From Temnopleurus reevesii (lineage: Eukaryota > Echinodermata > Echinoidea > Temnopleuroida > Temnopleuridae), in the NCBI GenBank assembly GCA_036244855.1, contig BQKZ01000460.1:97941-161940 (forward strand): a DNA stretch of 64,000 nt. The letters run 5' to 3'. Shown here one piece after another: positions 39,771 through 51,300 of the stretch. Positions within the stretch are counted from its first letter, which is position 1, and the number at the start of each line of letters is the position of its first letter. The translations under genes and the position numbers were made by a program. Below the pieces are notes generated by a model, which searched no databases, was not told the DNA's origin, and saw only the letters and a list, made by a program, of their open reading frames with translations.

Positions 39771-39901
39771 TGTGAAATTTTAACAGAATTTTAAAGTAAT
39801 TTATATTGGTCACAATAGATTTACTCACGAAAATAAAATGATGTATTATATGATACATTTAAAAAAAGTGTGGAGGTATCTTTTTAATGAGTAAAGACCT
39901 A

Positions 39902-40419
39902 GAGCCAATTGCATGAAATGGTCTTACTTATCCTCTTTGAGCTAAGATGTCTTAAAGATATATTCTGGTATTTGTTAAAAAAATAAAATAAATGTTCACA
40001 GAATCGCACAAAATGTGAGAAGAATGTTCAGAACTATGAATAAATAATATGTGCCAAAGTGTTTTGCAAGAAAATGTATAATGGCAGAGAAATGTGCAAA
40101 TAAAGGGTCAAAATTGGGCCATGTCGGGCCGACAGATTTTATACCAGTCCCACGCGCTGCTTCCTGTGTTTGCTGCAGTGGACAGAGCACGTGGAGAATG
40201 ACATAATTTCGCTTTTAACCGGTTTGAGGTTATCATATTAGTTTTCCCTTGTCTACACAAGTCACGTTGTGCTTTGTTTGTAACATAAGATTATTTTAAT
40301 CATTCATTTTTCCAAGTTGAAGTTCTTTGCAAGTACTCGATATTCGCTTTAACTTTGTGTGTAATCCTTTGTGTCGTAGCAAGAAGTGGATTACTGAGAC
40401 CATTTCATGCAATTGGCTC
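39902..40419. mobile_element. MITE with GAGCCAATTGCATGAAATGG ends, interrupted by another MITE
   Basis: The left end GAGCCAATTGCATGAAATGG is mirrored by CCATTTCATGCAATTGGCTC at 40400-40419. The TTAA element 39956-40348 sits inside it, leaving about 54 bp and 67 bp of the older element on each side. Confidence 0.88.
39956..40348. mobile_element. TTAA-flanked 393-bp MITE, copy 2
   Basis: Flanked by TTAA at 39952-39955 and 40349-40352. It has the same length as 33322-33714 and differs at only about a dozen positions, so transposition was recent. Confidence 0.9.
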
Positions 40420-41039
40420 CTGGTACATATTTGAGATAATTTTTATAAATTGACATATATTATGCATTTTGTTGTGCATAGCCCTGCTGAGTGTTCAAGG
40501 CTGGTCTTTGTAGGTTACTTCTATAGGGGGGGGGTGTAAACCCTCCAGATCAGTCTTAGAACAGATGACACAACAATTTCTCCAAAATATGAAACGTTTT
40601 TTTAGGTTAATGAACCATATTAATTCTTGTGTAAAACCTAAGTTTGGCATGAATTAGTTGGAGTTAACGTCCAATTGAATTAATTTCTTACAGATTTTCT
40701 TGTTAATAAATGAATTTGAAAAAAATGTCATACCTTTTCTTTCCAGTTGTTGGGAGGGAGTTAAAATTTATGATATAAAATTTTAACAGCATTTGATAAT
40801 AAAATTAATTGGTTTACCCACTCAAATGAAAAAAAAAAATTTTGTCAGCTCCACCCAAATGCATAATCAATACATGTAGAAATTTATGTGGCCAATGCAA
40901 AGTTTTGTGATTGGATCTGGGGAACAAAAAGCTACACTTTAGTTATCTAGTGCATTCCTTATATCATATTTTCTCTTGTTTGCCAGTTATGCGTGAGAAG
41001 AGATTTCTTAGGATGGTTGTTCACATGCAGGGGTGCCAA
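40420..41039. other. Intergenic sequence, nothing recognised
   Basis: AT-rich, with short homopolymers. No coding or RNA signal. Confidence 0.6.
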
Positions 41040-41283
41040 CCAAAATCACATTTTTTTTATTTTACATTTTTGATAAATTTATGTACAAAGCCTGTAGGGA
41101 GTTATCCATGTCTGACATGACAGATTATGCCAAAGTTGCCAATTCAAGGTGAAAAGGAACATTGAAATTTCATAACTTTTGAACGGATTATATCCTATTT
41201 TGCTCAAATTTTCACAGTCTGTTCATCTTGTTTTTCTTCATATCCCGACAGCACATCATTGTGTACAGAAGTTCCCATTTAAG
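41040..41283 (+). mobile_element. Right half of a TTAA MITE
   Basis: AAATTTATGTACAAAGCCTG to ATTTCATAACTTTTGAACGG and TTCCCATTTAAGA match the right arm at 32570-32807. No left arm is adjacent; a left half without a right arm lies at 37786-37906. Confidence 0.75.
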
Positions 41284-41544
41284 ATGCGAAAGATGATAGA
41301 AAAAGTGAGGAATATGAGTTGAATGGCTGGCCTTCAGTGAAGAAAATGTTTCGTGGGTAATCATTAGTGGTATGCGTATGGTATTGGTGTGTTAGAAACC
41401 CAATTTAAGCAGCAAAGGACTGAAAAGCAGGAATTACTGATGGCAGGCGAAATATGTTATTATTCATTGTGTGGACTCTTTCCACTTGAAATGACAATAC
41501 TACCCTCCCATGGAAAAATTGATAGTCTAAACAATAATTTTTAT

Positions 41545-41680
41545 GCCTCCGCCACCGTAAGGTGGTGCCGGAGGCATTCCCAGGTCGAAAATCCCATTAA
41601 AACCAGTTAGGGTTTCAACTGGTTTTAACTGGTCCTAACTGGTTTCAACTGGTTTTAACTGGTTGTAATGGGTTTAAATA
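41545..41680 (+). repeat. ATGCCTCCGCCAC element start with AACTGGTTTTAACTGG repeat
   Basis: TATGCCTCCGCCACCGTAAG and GGTGCCGGAGGCATTCCCAG form a local inverted repeat, followed by seven short AACTGGT-type units. A gap begins at 41788. Confidence 0.6.
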
Positions 41681-42833
41681 GGAATTGTATATTTCAAGTT
41701 GAGGCTGTCCACTATGACCATAATTTATCATCAGTTTCTAGTTAGAAATCTAACTGGAACCAGCTGGATACATTTCCAGTTAGGCATNNNNNNNNNNNNN
41801 NNNNNNNNNNNNNNNNNNNNNNNNNNNNNNNNNNNNNNNNNNNNNNNNNNNNNNNNNNNNNNNNNNNNNNNNNNNNNNNNNNNNNNNNNNNNNNNNNNNN
41901 NNNNNNNNNNNNNNNNNNNNNNNNNNNNNNNNNNNNNNNNNNNNNNNNNNNNNNNNNNNNNNNNNNNNNNNNNNNNNNNNNNNNNNNNNNNNNNNNNNNN
42001 NNNNNNNNNNNNNNNNNNNNNNNNNNNNNNNNNNNNNNNNNNNNNNNNNNNNNNNNNNNNNNNNNNNNNNNNNNNNNNNNNNNNNNNNNNNNNNNNNNNN
42101 NNNNNNNNNNNNNNNNNNNNNNNNNNNNNNNNNNNNNNNNNNNNNNNNNNNNNNNNNNNNNNNNNNNNNNNNNNNNNNNNNNNNNNNNNNNNNNNNNNNN
42201 NNNNNNNNNNNNNNNNNNNNNNNNNNNNNNNNNNNNNNNNNNNNNNNNNNNNNNNNNNNNNNNNNNNNNNNNNNNNNNNNNNNNNNNNNNNNNNNNNNNN
42301 NNNNNNNNNNNNNNNNNNNNNNNNNNNNNNNNNNNNNNNNNNNNNNNNNNNNNNNNNNNNNNNNNNNNNNNNNNNNNNNNNNNNNNNNNNNNNNNNNNNN
42401 NNNNNNNNNNNNNNNNNNNNNNNNNNNNNNNNNNNNNNNNNNNNNNNNNNNNNNNNNNNNNNNNNNNNNNNNNNNNNNNNNNNNNNNNNNNNNNNNNNNN
42501 NNNNNNNNNNNNNNNNNNNNNNNNNNNNNNNNNNNNNNNNNNNNNNNNNNNNNNNNNNNNNNNNNNNNNNNNNNNNNNNNNNNNNNNNNNNNNNNNNNNN
42601 NNNNNNNNNNNNNNNNNNNNNNNNNNNNNNNNNNNNNNNNNNNNNNNNNNNNNNNNNNNNNNNNNNNNNNNNCCCTTCTACTCCCTGTCTCCTTGGCTGA
42701 AGAAACATGTCTGCTGGGTTTTATTTTATTTTTTTTTTTTCAATTTAAAGAAGGGAGATACATTACTGGATGCAAAAAAAAATAAAGATGATTTGAGACG
42801 TGTGAGAGAATTAAAGAAAATAAATAAATGAAT

Positions 42834-42842
42834 AAAAAAAAA
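42834..42842 (-). terminator. Pol III terminator of tRNA-Gly
   Basis: A run of T on the minus strand starting three bases after the tRNA 3' end. Confidence 0.75.
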
Positions 42843-42844
42843 CT

Positions 42845-42916
42845 TGCGTTGGCCGGGAGTCGAACCCGGGTCAATTGCTTGGAAGGCAACTATGCTAACC
42901 GCTATACCACCAACGC
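42845..42916 (-). tRNA. tRNA-Gly (anticodon UCC)
   Basis: The minus strand gives a full cloverleaf: acceptor GCGTTGG pairs perfectly with CCAACGC, D-arm/A box TGGTATAGCGG, anticodon loop CTTCCAA (anticodon TCC), and T-arm CCGGGTTCGACTCCCGG with a perfect B box. The discriminator is A. There is no intron and no encoded CCA. A T-run on the minus strand (plus-strand A run 42834-42842) just downstream fits a Pol III terminator. It closely resembles animal tRNA-Gly(UCC). Confidence 0.96.
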
Positions 42917-42919
42917 ATC

Positions 42920-44640
42920 GGTGGTAGAATGGGAGGATTTATACTATATATAGCAAAGATGTATATCATATTGAACTAGCTCTCTTTTATTTAGAAGTTT
43001 TACAGTTATTTACACTATTTATTTCATCATCTTATTGATAAAGGTATGTCAGATACGGAGCATCAATTCTTTATTGCAAAATCAACATTGAAAGGCTCGT
43101 CTGGTAAAAACGTTACACCCCTAGTCCCACGCGTAGACTTTGCAGCAGTGAAATATAACCAATACGGTAGGCCGCCAATTCAGCGGGAATCATGCACCCC
43201 GGCCCCCGAACTTCCCCGGTACTGGCTAGCTAACTGACCGCCCCTCTGCCGATCAAGCACTCGATATGCCGCATATGCTCTGCAGAGCTAGAGCTAGTCT
43301 GGAGCTCTTGGATAAACCTCTGCCACTAGCACTGTGCATGGACACTGATAGCAGACGGGACAAAGGATTTTGATATCGTAAAGAACTCCATTCAGACATT
43401 CACAATAGCACGCGGTGCTCTCACCATTCTAATTCAGAAGAAATTTTTCTTTCGAGCTAGCTCGTGCCTGATCATGCGCATGATCTAAGAATAAGTTGTT
43501 GTTCTTTCCCAAAATCCTTTTTCCTCACTGCTCATAACTTTGCAAGACTTTTTTAGTAACTCTCAACTCCCTGTTAGCACAACAAAAAAATTACCCCTTA
43601 AGTTTTTAACATGAGAGTACGTAGAAGAAAAATTTGAAGCTAGGTCTAATTTCCATCGACTATTTGACTGGCCTGTGTGTAAGATCAGCTAGCTAGATAT
43701 ATCAAAATTTACAATTCTAACAACACTGAACAGGCAATGAAAAAAAGTGGAATCATCCTTCACGAAACCCTTATATGGAAGCTGATATTTTCGTGAATTT
43801 TGCGACCATTCCCTAAAATTTTCGCTCATTAGAATCCGCTAAGACTAGACGACTTTGGCTAGACTGTGGAAATATACCGGTATATGTATGTGTGAAAAGC
43901 ATAAAATTCACTGAACTCACTCAAATTCATTTGAAAATGTTGGCTGTTGCAGTAAGCTTTGGGGGAAAAGGGTGTTCATGGGGGGCCCACATTTTAGTCT
44001 GGCCAGTAGCTTTTTTGTCAGCTCCCGGCCCCCCCCCCCCCCCTTTTCTGGAGTTCGCCTGTCTGCTGTCAATATATGAGGCTACAAAATAATATACTTG
44101 TAAATGTATGTAGACATCACATTGCTAGGTTGGACAAAGTACAAACATGCCAGATCGAACTTGTGCAACAACCACTGCATGTTACCTACATTCATTGTAT
44201 AGAAATATTGAGTGCATCACAGACATATTGTTGTGCGACAATACTCCTACGAGGTCCTGCACACTACAGGAAGAAGAAGAAGAAGAAGAATATCAATATT
44301 GCCTTTGTGCAAAAATGGTTCAAACCTAAATTAATGAGCAGTTTATAATTTTGCCATGAAAATTTAGCTTGTTATTTCTGATGACCAAAAAAAAATTGAA
44401 ATAAACTTACTGTCAACTTCGCCCAAATCAACCTCAAAGAAGATAAATAATCAACTAAGATGAAGGTCTTTTTAAGTCCCCTTTGTTTTTAGCCCTCATA
44501 GGTGTGACGATATAAGAATGATTACGTCTTAATCCAAAGCTATAGAATGTTTGTGAATCATGGAGCAGATGATAATAAACATGACTTGGGCAAGGTTGAC
44601 TGTATTATAAACAAACTGTAAACTTGAGATAAAAACTTCA
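42920..44640. other. Intergenic sequence, nothing recognised
   Basis: No known gene. Frames at 43046-43237 and 44076-44348 (Lys run from an AAG repeat) have no family features. A C run (44029-44042) and a GAA repeat (44271-44290) are present. Confidence 0.6.
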
Positions 44641-45023
44641 TTCAGTAAGTCACTGTAAAACTTTATTTCAACAAAAACAAATAAAATACTGGTCAAGTAT
44701 AAAATGTTAGCAGGTATTCATATCAATATGAAATACAAAATGCAAAATACATGTAATAAATACTTTGTAGATAAATGAGCTGAGGCAATCTCTTGATTAG
44801 AAATCGGCCTATTTCTGAAACCCTAGAATAATTGTTTTCCTAGTTCCAGGCATCTGAAGCGATTAATCCATATTATCTAAAGCCTCAGCCACATAGAAAC
44901 CCAGATTCAAAACAATTTTAAATGATTCTTAGTCCAGATAAGTCCTTAGTGATCATACATTTGGTGTAAAGAAAATGGAAAACAATGTAAATACTCCAAG
45001 AAATTTCACAGGTTGCAAAATGA

Positions 45024-45167
45024 GGATCATATGTCGATGCATTATAATATGTTGGTGTTCTGCATTCATAGATCTTAGTATCATGCAGTGAAAAAGGATC
45101 ATATGTCGATGCATTATAATATGTTGGTGTTCTGCATTCATAGATCTTAGTATTATGCAGTGAAAGA
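45024..45167 (+). repeat. 72-bp tandem duplication
   Basis: GGATCATATGTCGATGCATT begins at 45024 and again at 45096; the two units differ at one or two positions only. Confidence 0.93.
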
Positions 45168-46196
45168 GCGCAGTAAACAGTTACATCAGGACTCAACTGG
45201 ACAAAGAGCTATGTTGAATCATGTTCACTTGGAGCTTCTCAAATCATAAGAAATATATCTTAAAAGCTTATGCCAACCATACCTGCACATTTCAAAGATT
45301 TAAATTTCCATGCACCATGCAGGTGAATGGTCTTTGCAATCCATTATCATGCAAGCACATTCATAAATTTGGCTTTTCCCCAAGATATCCAACAAGATAA
45401 GCCTTTATAAATGCCAAGAACTGCGTTTCCCTGGACAAGGAAAAAAGCACTAACCATACAGTAGTTTACCTAAAATTGAATGTGACTTGCGCAAAAGAAT
45501 TGAGTAAATCTAACACTTTCAGTATTTACCAATACACAGCCTACAAGTTAAATATTTCCCAAAATTTGTGAATTAAAAAAGAAAAAGTAAGACAAAATAT
45601 GAAGGGAAAAAATAGTTAAAACATGGGAATCAATGCAAACTTCTGTATTGTGAAATTGATACACATTGCTATTGAGACTTAACATTTGGTTTCTGCATGT
45701 AGCCTCATGTGAGGTTGGTCGACATACAACTCAAAATGTTTATTGATCTCATGACCAATATTAGCATATACTAAACTGTGAAGAAGATATTTAACAATTA
45801 TATTTCTACTTGAACTGTGTTAAATTAGGTGGGATTAGACCATCCGGTACAAAACCAAATAGGAAATGAACAGAATATAAATGGACAGAATGTAACAATC
45901 ATATAAATATATTAAAGTATAAACAGATGTGTAACATAGAAAAACACAAAAATATGGAACATTCTATACATACATACATTCAAAACATAAGAAAATTTTG
46001 CTTTTAGCAAACCAAGAATACAAAGAAAATTCTAGCATCGGCCTAAGCATCATTAGGCGTTTTATGTAATCAAATCTTTTTCTCCCCTTAATGGTCAAAA
46101 TTACAATGCATTTGCCATAATATCATTTCAATCATGGTTCTGAATACAGTTTTAATTATACATACTATTTGATACGAAATTTGAATTCCATTTATA

Positions 46197-46377
46197 CAGT
46201 CTAACCTCGTTATAACAAGGTCGTTGGGTCCAGAGGAATTACCCCTTTATATTGAAACCTTGTTATATCAGGGTCAAAATACAATAAAATACCTGTACAA
46301 AGAGATAGGACCAGGAAAATTACCGTGTTATAACGAGAGCTCGTTATATCAGTTCTCTTTATAATGAGGTTTGACTG
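46197..46377. mobile_element. TA-flanked MITE (pogo/Tigger-like ends), copy 1
   Basis: Starts CAGTCTAACCTCGTTATAAC and ends with the near complement TATAATGAGGTTTGACTG, with TA on both sides. The second copy at 58717-58891 matches along its full length. End type and TA target fit Tc1/mariner-pogo superfamily MITEs. Confidence 0.85.
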
Positions 46378-46449
46378 TACTTCTATTATTTGACAATTTA
46401 TCAAATGGTTTCCGTTCTTTCATCATACTTGCCAAACATTCACATTTTT

Positions 46450-47340
46450 CTAACAAAGTTCAAAGGGTAGTGTCATAAGATAGATGTGCACATCTATACA
46501 AAATATGAAGGGATTTACCATAATGTGTAAACAATAAAATAAACATTTCCTCAAAAAAGGCAGTACGAGAGTAATCAATGCTGCCATGTGATGAGAAGGC
46601 CATACTATTCCACATAACTCTACACAAGTTCCTAATAGTAATAACGGAAACATCTGAATATTTGGCAATTATCCTCTCTTGAATGTAAGCTATGCTTACA
46701 TAAATACTGATCAGTCTTGATAAGTTAATGCACATTTCTGAAAATAAATGTATAGTATACATCATACAAAGTAATACCATTATACATAAAACTCCTTTAT
46801 AAATTTTTAACAGAAATTCCAGTGGGTGTGGCATAAAGGAAATGAATATTGGCATATTACTCTTAGAAAGCAAGGTTTATAAAGATTTCATATGATAAAA
46901 AAAATAACAAAATGCAACAAGGAAATAAATGTAATGATTTAAAGGTGCACCATAATATCTATTTTGAACAATAAACGTCATCATAGCAATTAATCAGGCC
47001 ACAAAACATGTTCCATTTGGTACAGAAACTTTCTCTCTAAATCCGTTAAAGAAATTTAGTCTGAATTTTATTAAAAACAGCAAATTATCCTTGGATCAAA
47101 AGAAAGGATATGTGATGCATCATACATGTTATAAAGGCAATTGCACAGAGGAAAAAAAAACATTTTTGGCGATTATATACAACCATACTGGTAGTTAACA
47201 CACATGTATATATATCAGGTTAAGTTTCCGGCACCAGTAAAGATAAACAAAACTTATGAAAGTTAATTTCTCTCCATGTCAGGATTTGGCAGTAGAGTAT
47301 TCCAATCAAATAGGATACTGACCCACAAAGTCAGTTTAAT
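46450..47340 (-). other. Part of putative 3' UTR, nothing recognised
   Basis: No repeat or RNA gene is recognised. Overlapping frames at 46450-46873 on the minus strand are unsupported. Confidence 0.5.
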
Positions 47341-47343
47341 TAA

Positions 47344-47536
47344 ATAATTCTTGCCTTATCCCAACATGGATAAACACTGATTGACAGTGCTTTACCGAGA
47401 AGCTGAGAAAAAAATCTCAGGCATCCTCGGGTAGGAATCAAACCCACGATCTCCTGATGACTAGACAGGTGTCTTACCACTAGACCACCGAGAGCCGATG
47501 GAAGTGGCGGGATAAGTTGGGATAAGGCAATAATTA
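47344..47536. mobile_element. Element with TTGCCTTATCCCAAC ends around a tRNA-like sequence
   Basis: TTGCCTTATCCCAAC at 47351-47365 is the exact reverse complement of 47516-47530, and AT-rich flanks are partly mirrored. A tRNA-like segment lies off-centre in it. Confidence 0.75.
47424..47493 (-). pseudogene. tRNA-Asp-like sequence
   Basis: On the minus strand it begins TCTCGGTGGTCTAGTGGTAA and has A box TGGTCTAGTGG, B-box-like GGTTTGATTCC and an end CCCGAGGA that pairs with the start. The anticodon region, CCTGTCTAGTCATCAGG, looks like the tRNA-Asp arm with about four extra bases, so it would not fold as a normal tRNA. SINE head or tRNA pseudogene are both possible. Confidence 0.6.
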
Positions 47537-47771
47537 TTTAATTATTTATCCACCCAACAAAAAAATCATTCAATTGAAAGTCAGTTTAGTTGTCAAAGTA
47601 TTGAATTTTAAAAATTGAACGTTTCTCATGATAAGTCAAAAGACAAATTAGTACGAAGACTATAGCTTGTCAACTTTTTATCTTGAAAAATTTCACAATG
47701 AACAGGACTTTTTCTGGGCCCAAAACTTCCATGTAATTGAATAGTAAGCCATCACAGCTCTCATTTGTATA

Positions 47772-47974
47772 TACTGTATAAGCCAATATTTTGGCGTACA
47801 GATATTTTCGCGATTTCTGACCAGCTTGACACATTGGCGTGTTGTTATTTTCACGTTTTTGAAAGTGTTTGTACACAAATGGATGTGCATCATATAGAGT
47901 GGAAATTTTCGCGAGGCCATAACCGCGAAATCAGCGAAAATAAAACCACCGCGAAAATTTCAGCTTATACAGTA
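47772..47974. mobile_element. MITE with TACTGTATAAGC ends
   Basis: TACTGTATAAGCCAATATTT and the mirrored GAAAATTTCAGCTTATACAG end a 203-bp segment rich in TTTTCGCG and CGCGAAAA. A related fragment lies at 49740-49770. Confidence 0.8.
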
Positions 47975-48340
47975 TTCAGGTCTGCAAAGTGTGCATTTGA
48001 ATGGTAAGTCTTCCTCTTTGTTGGATATCAGCAAAGTTTGGATGCTCTCCAGGCAGTATGTGTTCATCTCCATTCCCTTCTTCTATCCACAATAGATGGT
48101 ACAATCGGTTAATGTCTTTGGACAAAAGACAAAATATTTCCAAGATACCATTGTCTCAAGCAATGTCATTCTTGGCTAGCACTCCATTGTAGAGGATCAT
48201 TCACAGAAACACAAGTCATCAAGTAAGAGTGCAGCACCGAGCGTCTTGACTGGCAAAAGAGATATCAGTTGTGATGGCTTGGATGGCTGCATTATTGCAA
48301 TATTTCAGATTCTACAAAACTCCTCTTCTAATCACGGGCT

Positions 48341-48373
48341 TCAATCATTCGATAGACTCTCTTCCTCAGAAAC
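48341..48373 (-). CDS. MTHFR: MTHFR putative last exon
   Basis: On the minus strand an acceptor (ATTGTGTAG) is followed by [10 protein letters not shown] and TGA in the phase required by the previous donor. The MTHFR C-terminus is variable, so similarity cannot confirm it. Confidence 0.55.
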   Translation of the reverse strand, partial: VSEEESLSND

Positions 48374-51300
48374 CTACACAATGAAATGAAAATAAAAATA
48401 CAAATACTTATTAAGTACTGGGGTGGTTTAATCATGTTTCAATTTTGCCCAAGACGAAAATGTTTAAGTACCGAGCAAAAGAGCATGATGTACTCCCTTT
48501 ATTCGAAAAGTTGGTAGCTCCAAAAATGATAATCACTCAATCAGCCACGGGCCATCGTGGTAACGAACCTGCCCAGTTATCATCTTTTTCTTATTAATTG
48601 AAATAATCGAATAAAAGCTTTTCTAGTCAACAGGTGGTTGCATTTTTGTATTTTTACAATTTGAAGGAATACTGACATGTACTAAGTTTGGTACCCTTTA
48701 TCAAAACATACTAAAGAAAGAAAATGATTTTTGATTGGCAGCCCTGCACTCATCTTCCACATCCTCTACAAATTCAACAATCCTGCCTGGCTAGCAAATG
48801 TAGACAAAATGGCTGCTTTTCACATTTCCCACCCTCCTCCGCTCCGACACACACCTTCAGGCGAGAGGCAGGGCATGGAGGTGTACTAGGATAAGGAACT
48901 GTTGGTCTTTTGTTTGGGTCGGTTCTGCCATTGCTTAGGGTAACAAAGCATAGGTAAGGGGGGTCATGTGATTATTGAAGTAAATCATGATTTTTGGTTG
49001 ACAGCCTTGCGCTCATCTGCCTGGTTAGCAAATGCTTCTTACATCCCCTCCCCTGCTCCCATCCACCACTCTGCTCCCATCCGCACACGATTCCCCCTAC
49101 CTTCTATCTCTTTGTAGCAATGCACTCATCTTCTACATACCCTCCCCCCCCCCTTGCTCCCATCCACACATGATTGGCCCTCACCTTCAATCTCTTTGTA
49201 GCAATGCACTCATCTTCTACATGACCCCCCCCTGCTCCCATCCACACACGATTGGCCCTTACCTTCTATCTCTTTGTAGCAATGCACTCATCTTCTACAT
49301 GACCCCCCCCCCCTTTGCTCTCATCCACACATGATTGGCCCTTACCTTCAATCTCTTTGTAGCAATGCACTCATCTTCTACATCGTCCATCATTCTACAA
49401 TCGCCCTTGGACTGCTCCTGCCTAGCCAGCATACGCTCAATGATGTCAAAGAGAACGTTTCCCTTCACATAGTCATTGTCTACAAGGTTCACTAGGTAGT
49501 ACGTGTCATGGATGAAGTTGATAACGTGCCATGAAGGTGACCCTTCTTTGTACAGCATGCCCCATGACTCGAGCCATAGACCAAACGCTTCATCCTGCAA
49601 ACACAATCCACATACATTGGTTATTTTATCTATTGGATATTCATTATGCACGAGACAAAATTTCACTTTGAGCAAAAGGAACAAGAGATTTTGGTCAAAG
49701 TAAACAACTTTAATCAATCATTCACAATATCGTATAACGGAAAATTTTCGCGATTTTCGCGGTGAAATTGCAAACCACAAATCTTAGACCTGCAAAAAGA
49801 ATCCAATGAAATTTGTATGAAAAGTAAACATACTCAGTACTTCACATGGTGCATTTAGAAGTGGCATGAAAGCACTAACAATGTGTCAATCACGTGAACA
49901 TTAGAGTTTCTCATCATAATCTGTAGATTATTCTGTCATTATTTATACTTTTTTTGGCACTTAAAAGCATTCTTTTATAGCAGTAATCCATTTCTGTTTC
50001 CTGAAAAATCTGTATGTAGGTCGATAGATTATACTTTTCTTCATGGATTACATGGATTACAAACTGAGAAACATTAACACCCCAAAATCATCCCGCTATA
50101 CAGTATTTTGAATTGTCCGCATACATTGATTACACACGAGACAAACTTTCACTGTGAGCAGAAGGAACAAGAGATTTTGGACAAAGTAAAAACAACTTCA
50201 ATTAAGCATTAACAATAACTAGCTACACACGCAGGGAAAAACTTTACTTTTCACATTCTGACGTTGATGAAAGATTTTCAATACTTTACAGTACAGTTCT
50301 GTGTGAAAAAGTTGCTACATAAAATATATTTTGCTCAATATGTGAATATTTTTTGCATTGTATTTATTTTGTAATCAGATATTAAATACAATACCAAAGA
50401 AACAATTCACATGCATATCGAGCATTTTTCTCCTTCATCGCCTTTGGGCGCTTCTACTCGCAAAGGTGGGGTATTAAGCAAGGAGATTAGTACACTGACC
50501 TTCCACGACATGAAGCTGACGGGGTCAACGACCGTTGGTTGTTTGACCTCTGCTCCTGGGAACACACCCCATGTTACAGCGTTGGGCTTCAGACGATCAG
50601 CGTTTGTGATGGTCTCTGTACCCTACAGAGAGAGTGATAATAGACAACGTTCTTAGAAATAAATAAAGCATTATGCCTGCCTCTCTCATTCATTCCTAAT
50701 ATGTTATCAGCAATAGAAGAAGTTCTAATCCCATCAGAATTTGTTCATGTTATTGTTAAAGCAGTTCTTTTGATGCAAATTTCAACTATACAATGAAACA
50801 AGTGAAACGCCGCCTGGCAGTCTCGCCTGCATTGCGCGATTTGTAAATTATAGCAATATGCTTTTGACATATTTCTATAAAGATGATTCAAGTTTGATGA
50901 GAATTGGGCAAGGGATTTGGAAATAAGAGCCAAGGTTTTCAGGGTAAGATTTCGGAAACTTGACCTAATATGACCTTTGACCTCGATCATGACCCGAGAA
51001 GTGCTCTGCATTATTTGGGCTACCCAATGGACCTATTGTGCAAGTTTAATGAAAATCGGGCAATGGGTTTTGAAATAAAAGCCAAGGTTAAGTTTTCAGG
51101 TTAAGATTTTGGAAAGTTGACCTCAGATGACCTTTGACCTTGATCATAACCTGAAAATTGCTCTGCATTATCTGGGCTACCCAATGGACCTATTGCGCAA
51201 GTTTGATAAAAATCGGGCAAGGGGATTTGAAATGAGTCCAAATGTTAAGTTTTCAGGTAAAGATTTTGGAAATTTGACCTCGGGTGACCTTTGACCTCGA

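Larger units (their letters stand above)
44663..48340 (-). other. Probable MTHFR 3' UTR
   Basis: On the minus strand, AATAAA occurs at 44663-44668 and 45739-45744. The region between the stop codon and these signals has no other gene. A long 3' UTR is common for animal MTHFR (family knowledge), but the extent here is a guess. It contains a 72-bp tandem duplication, a TA-flanked MITE, a tRNA-like element and a second MITE. Confidence 0.4.

Noticed and set aside
45024..45167. Possible CRISPR-like or regulatory repeat
   Set aside because: Only two adjacent units with no spacer between them: a simple tandem duplication in an animal genome.
46460..46873. 137-codon minus-strand frame between MTHFR and tRNA-Gly
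   Set aside because: No recognisable domain; overlaps another frame on the same strand and lies in the probable 3' UTR.
47424..47493. Functional second tRNA gene
   Set aside because: The anticodon arm has about four extra bases and the acceptor pairing is imperfect, so a tRNA-derived repeat is more likely.
49032..49334. Repetitive 100-codon + strand frame
   Set aside because: Antisense of the duplicated MTHFR exon-end array.
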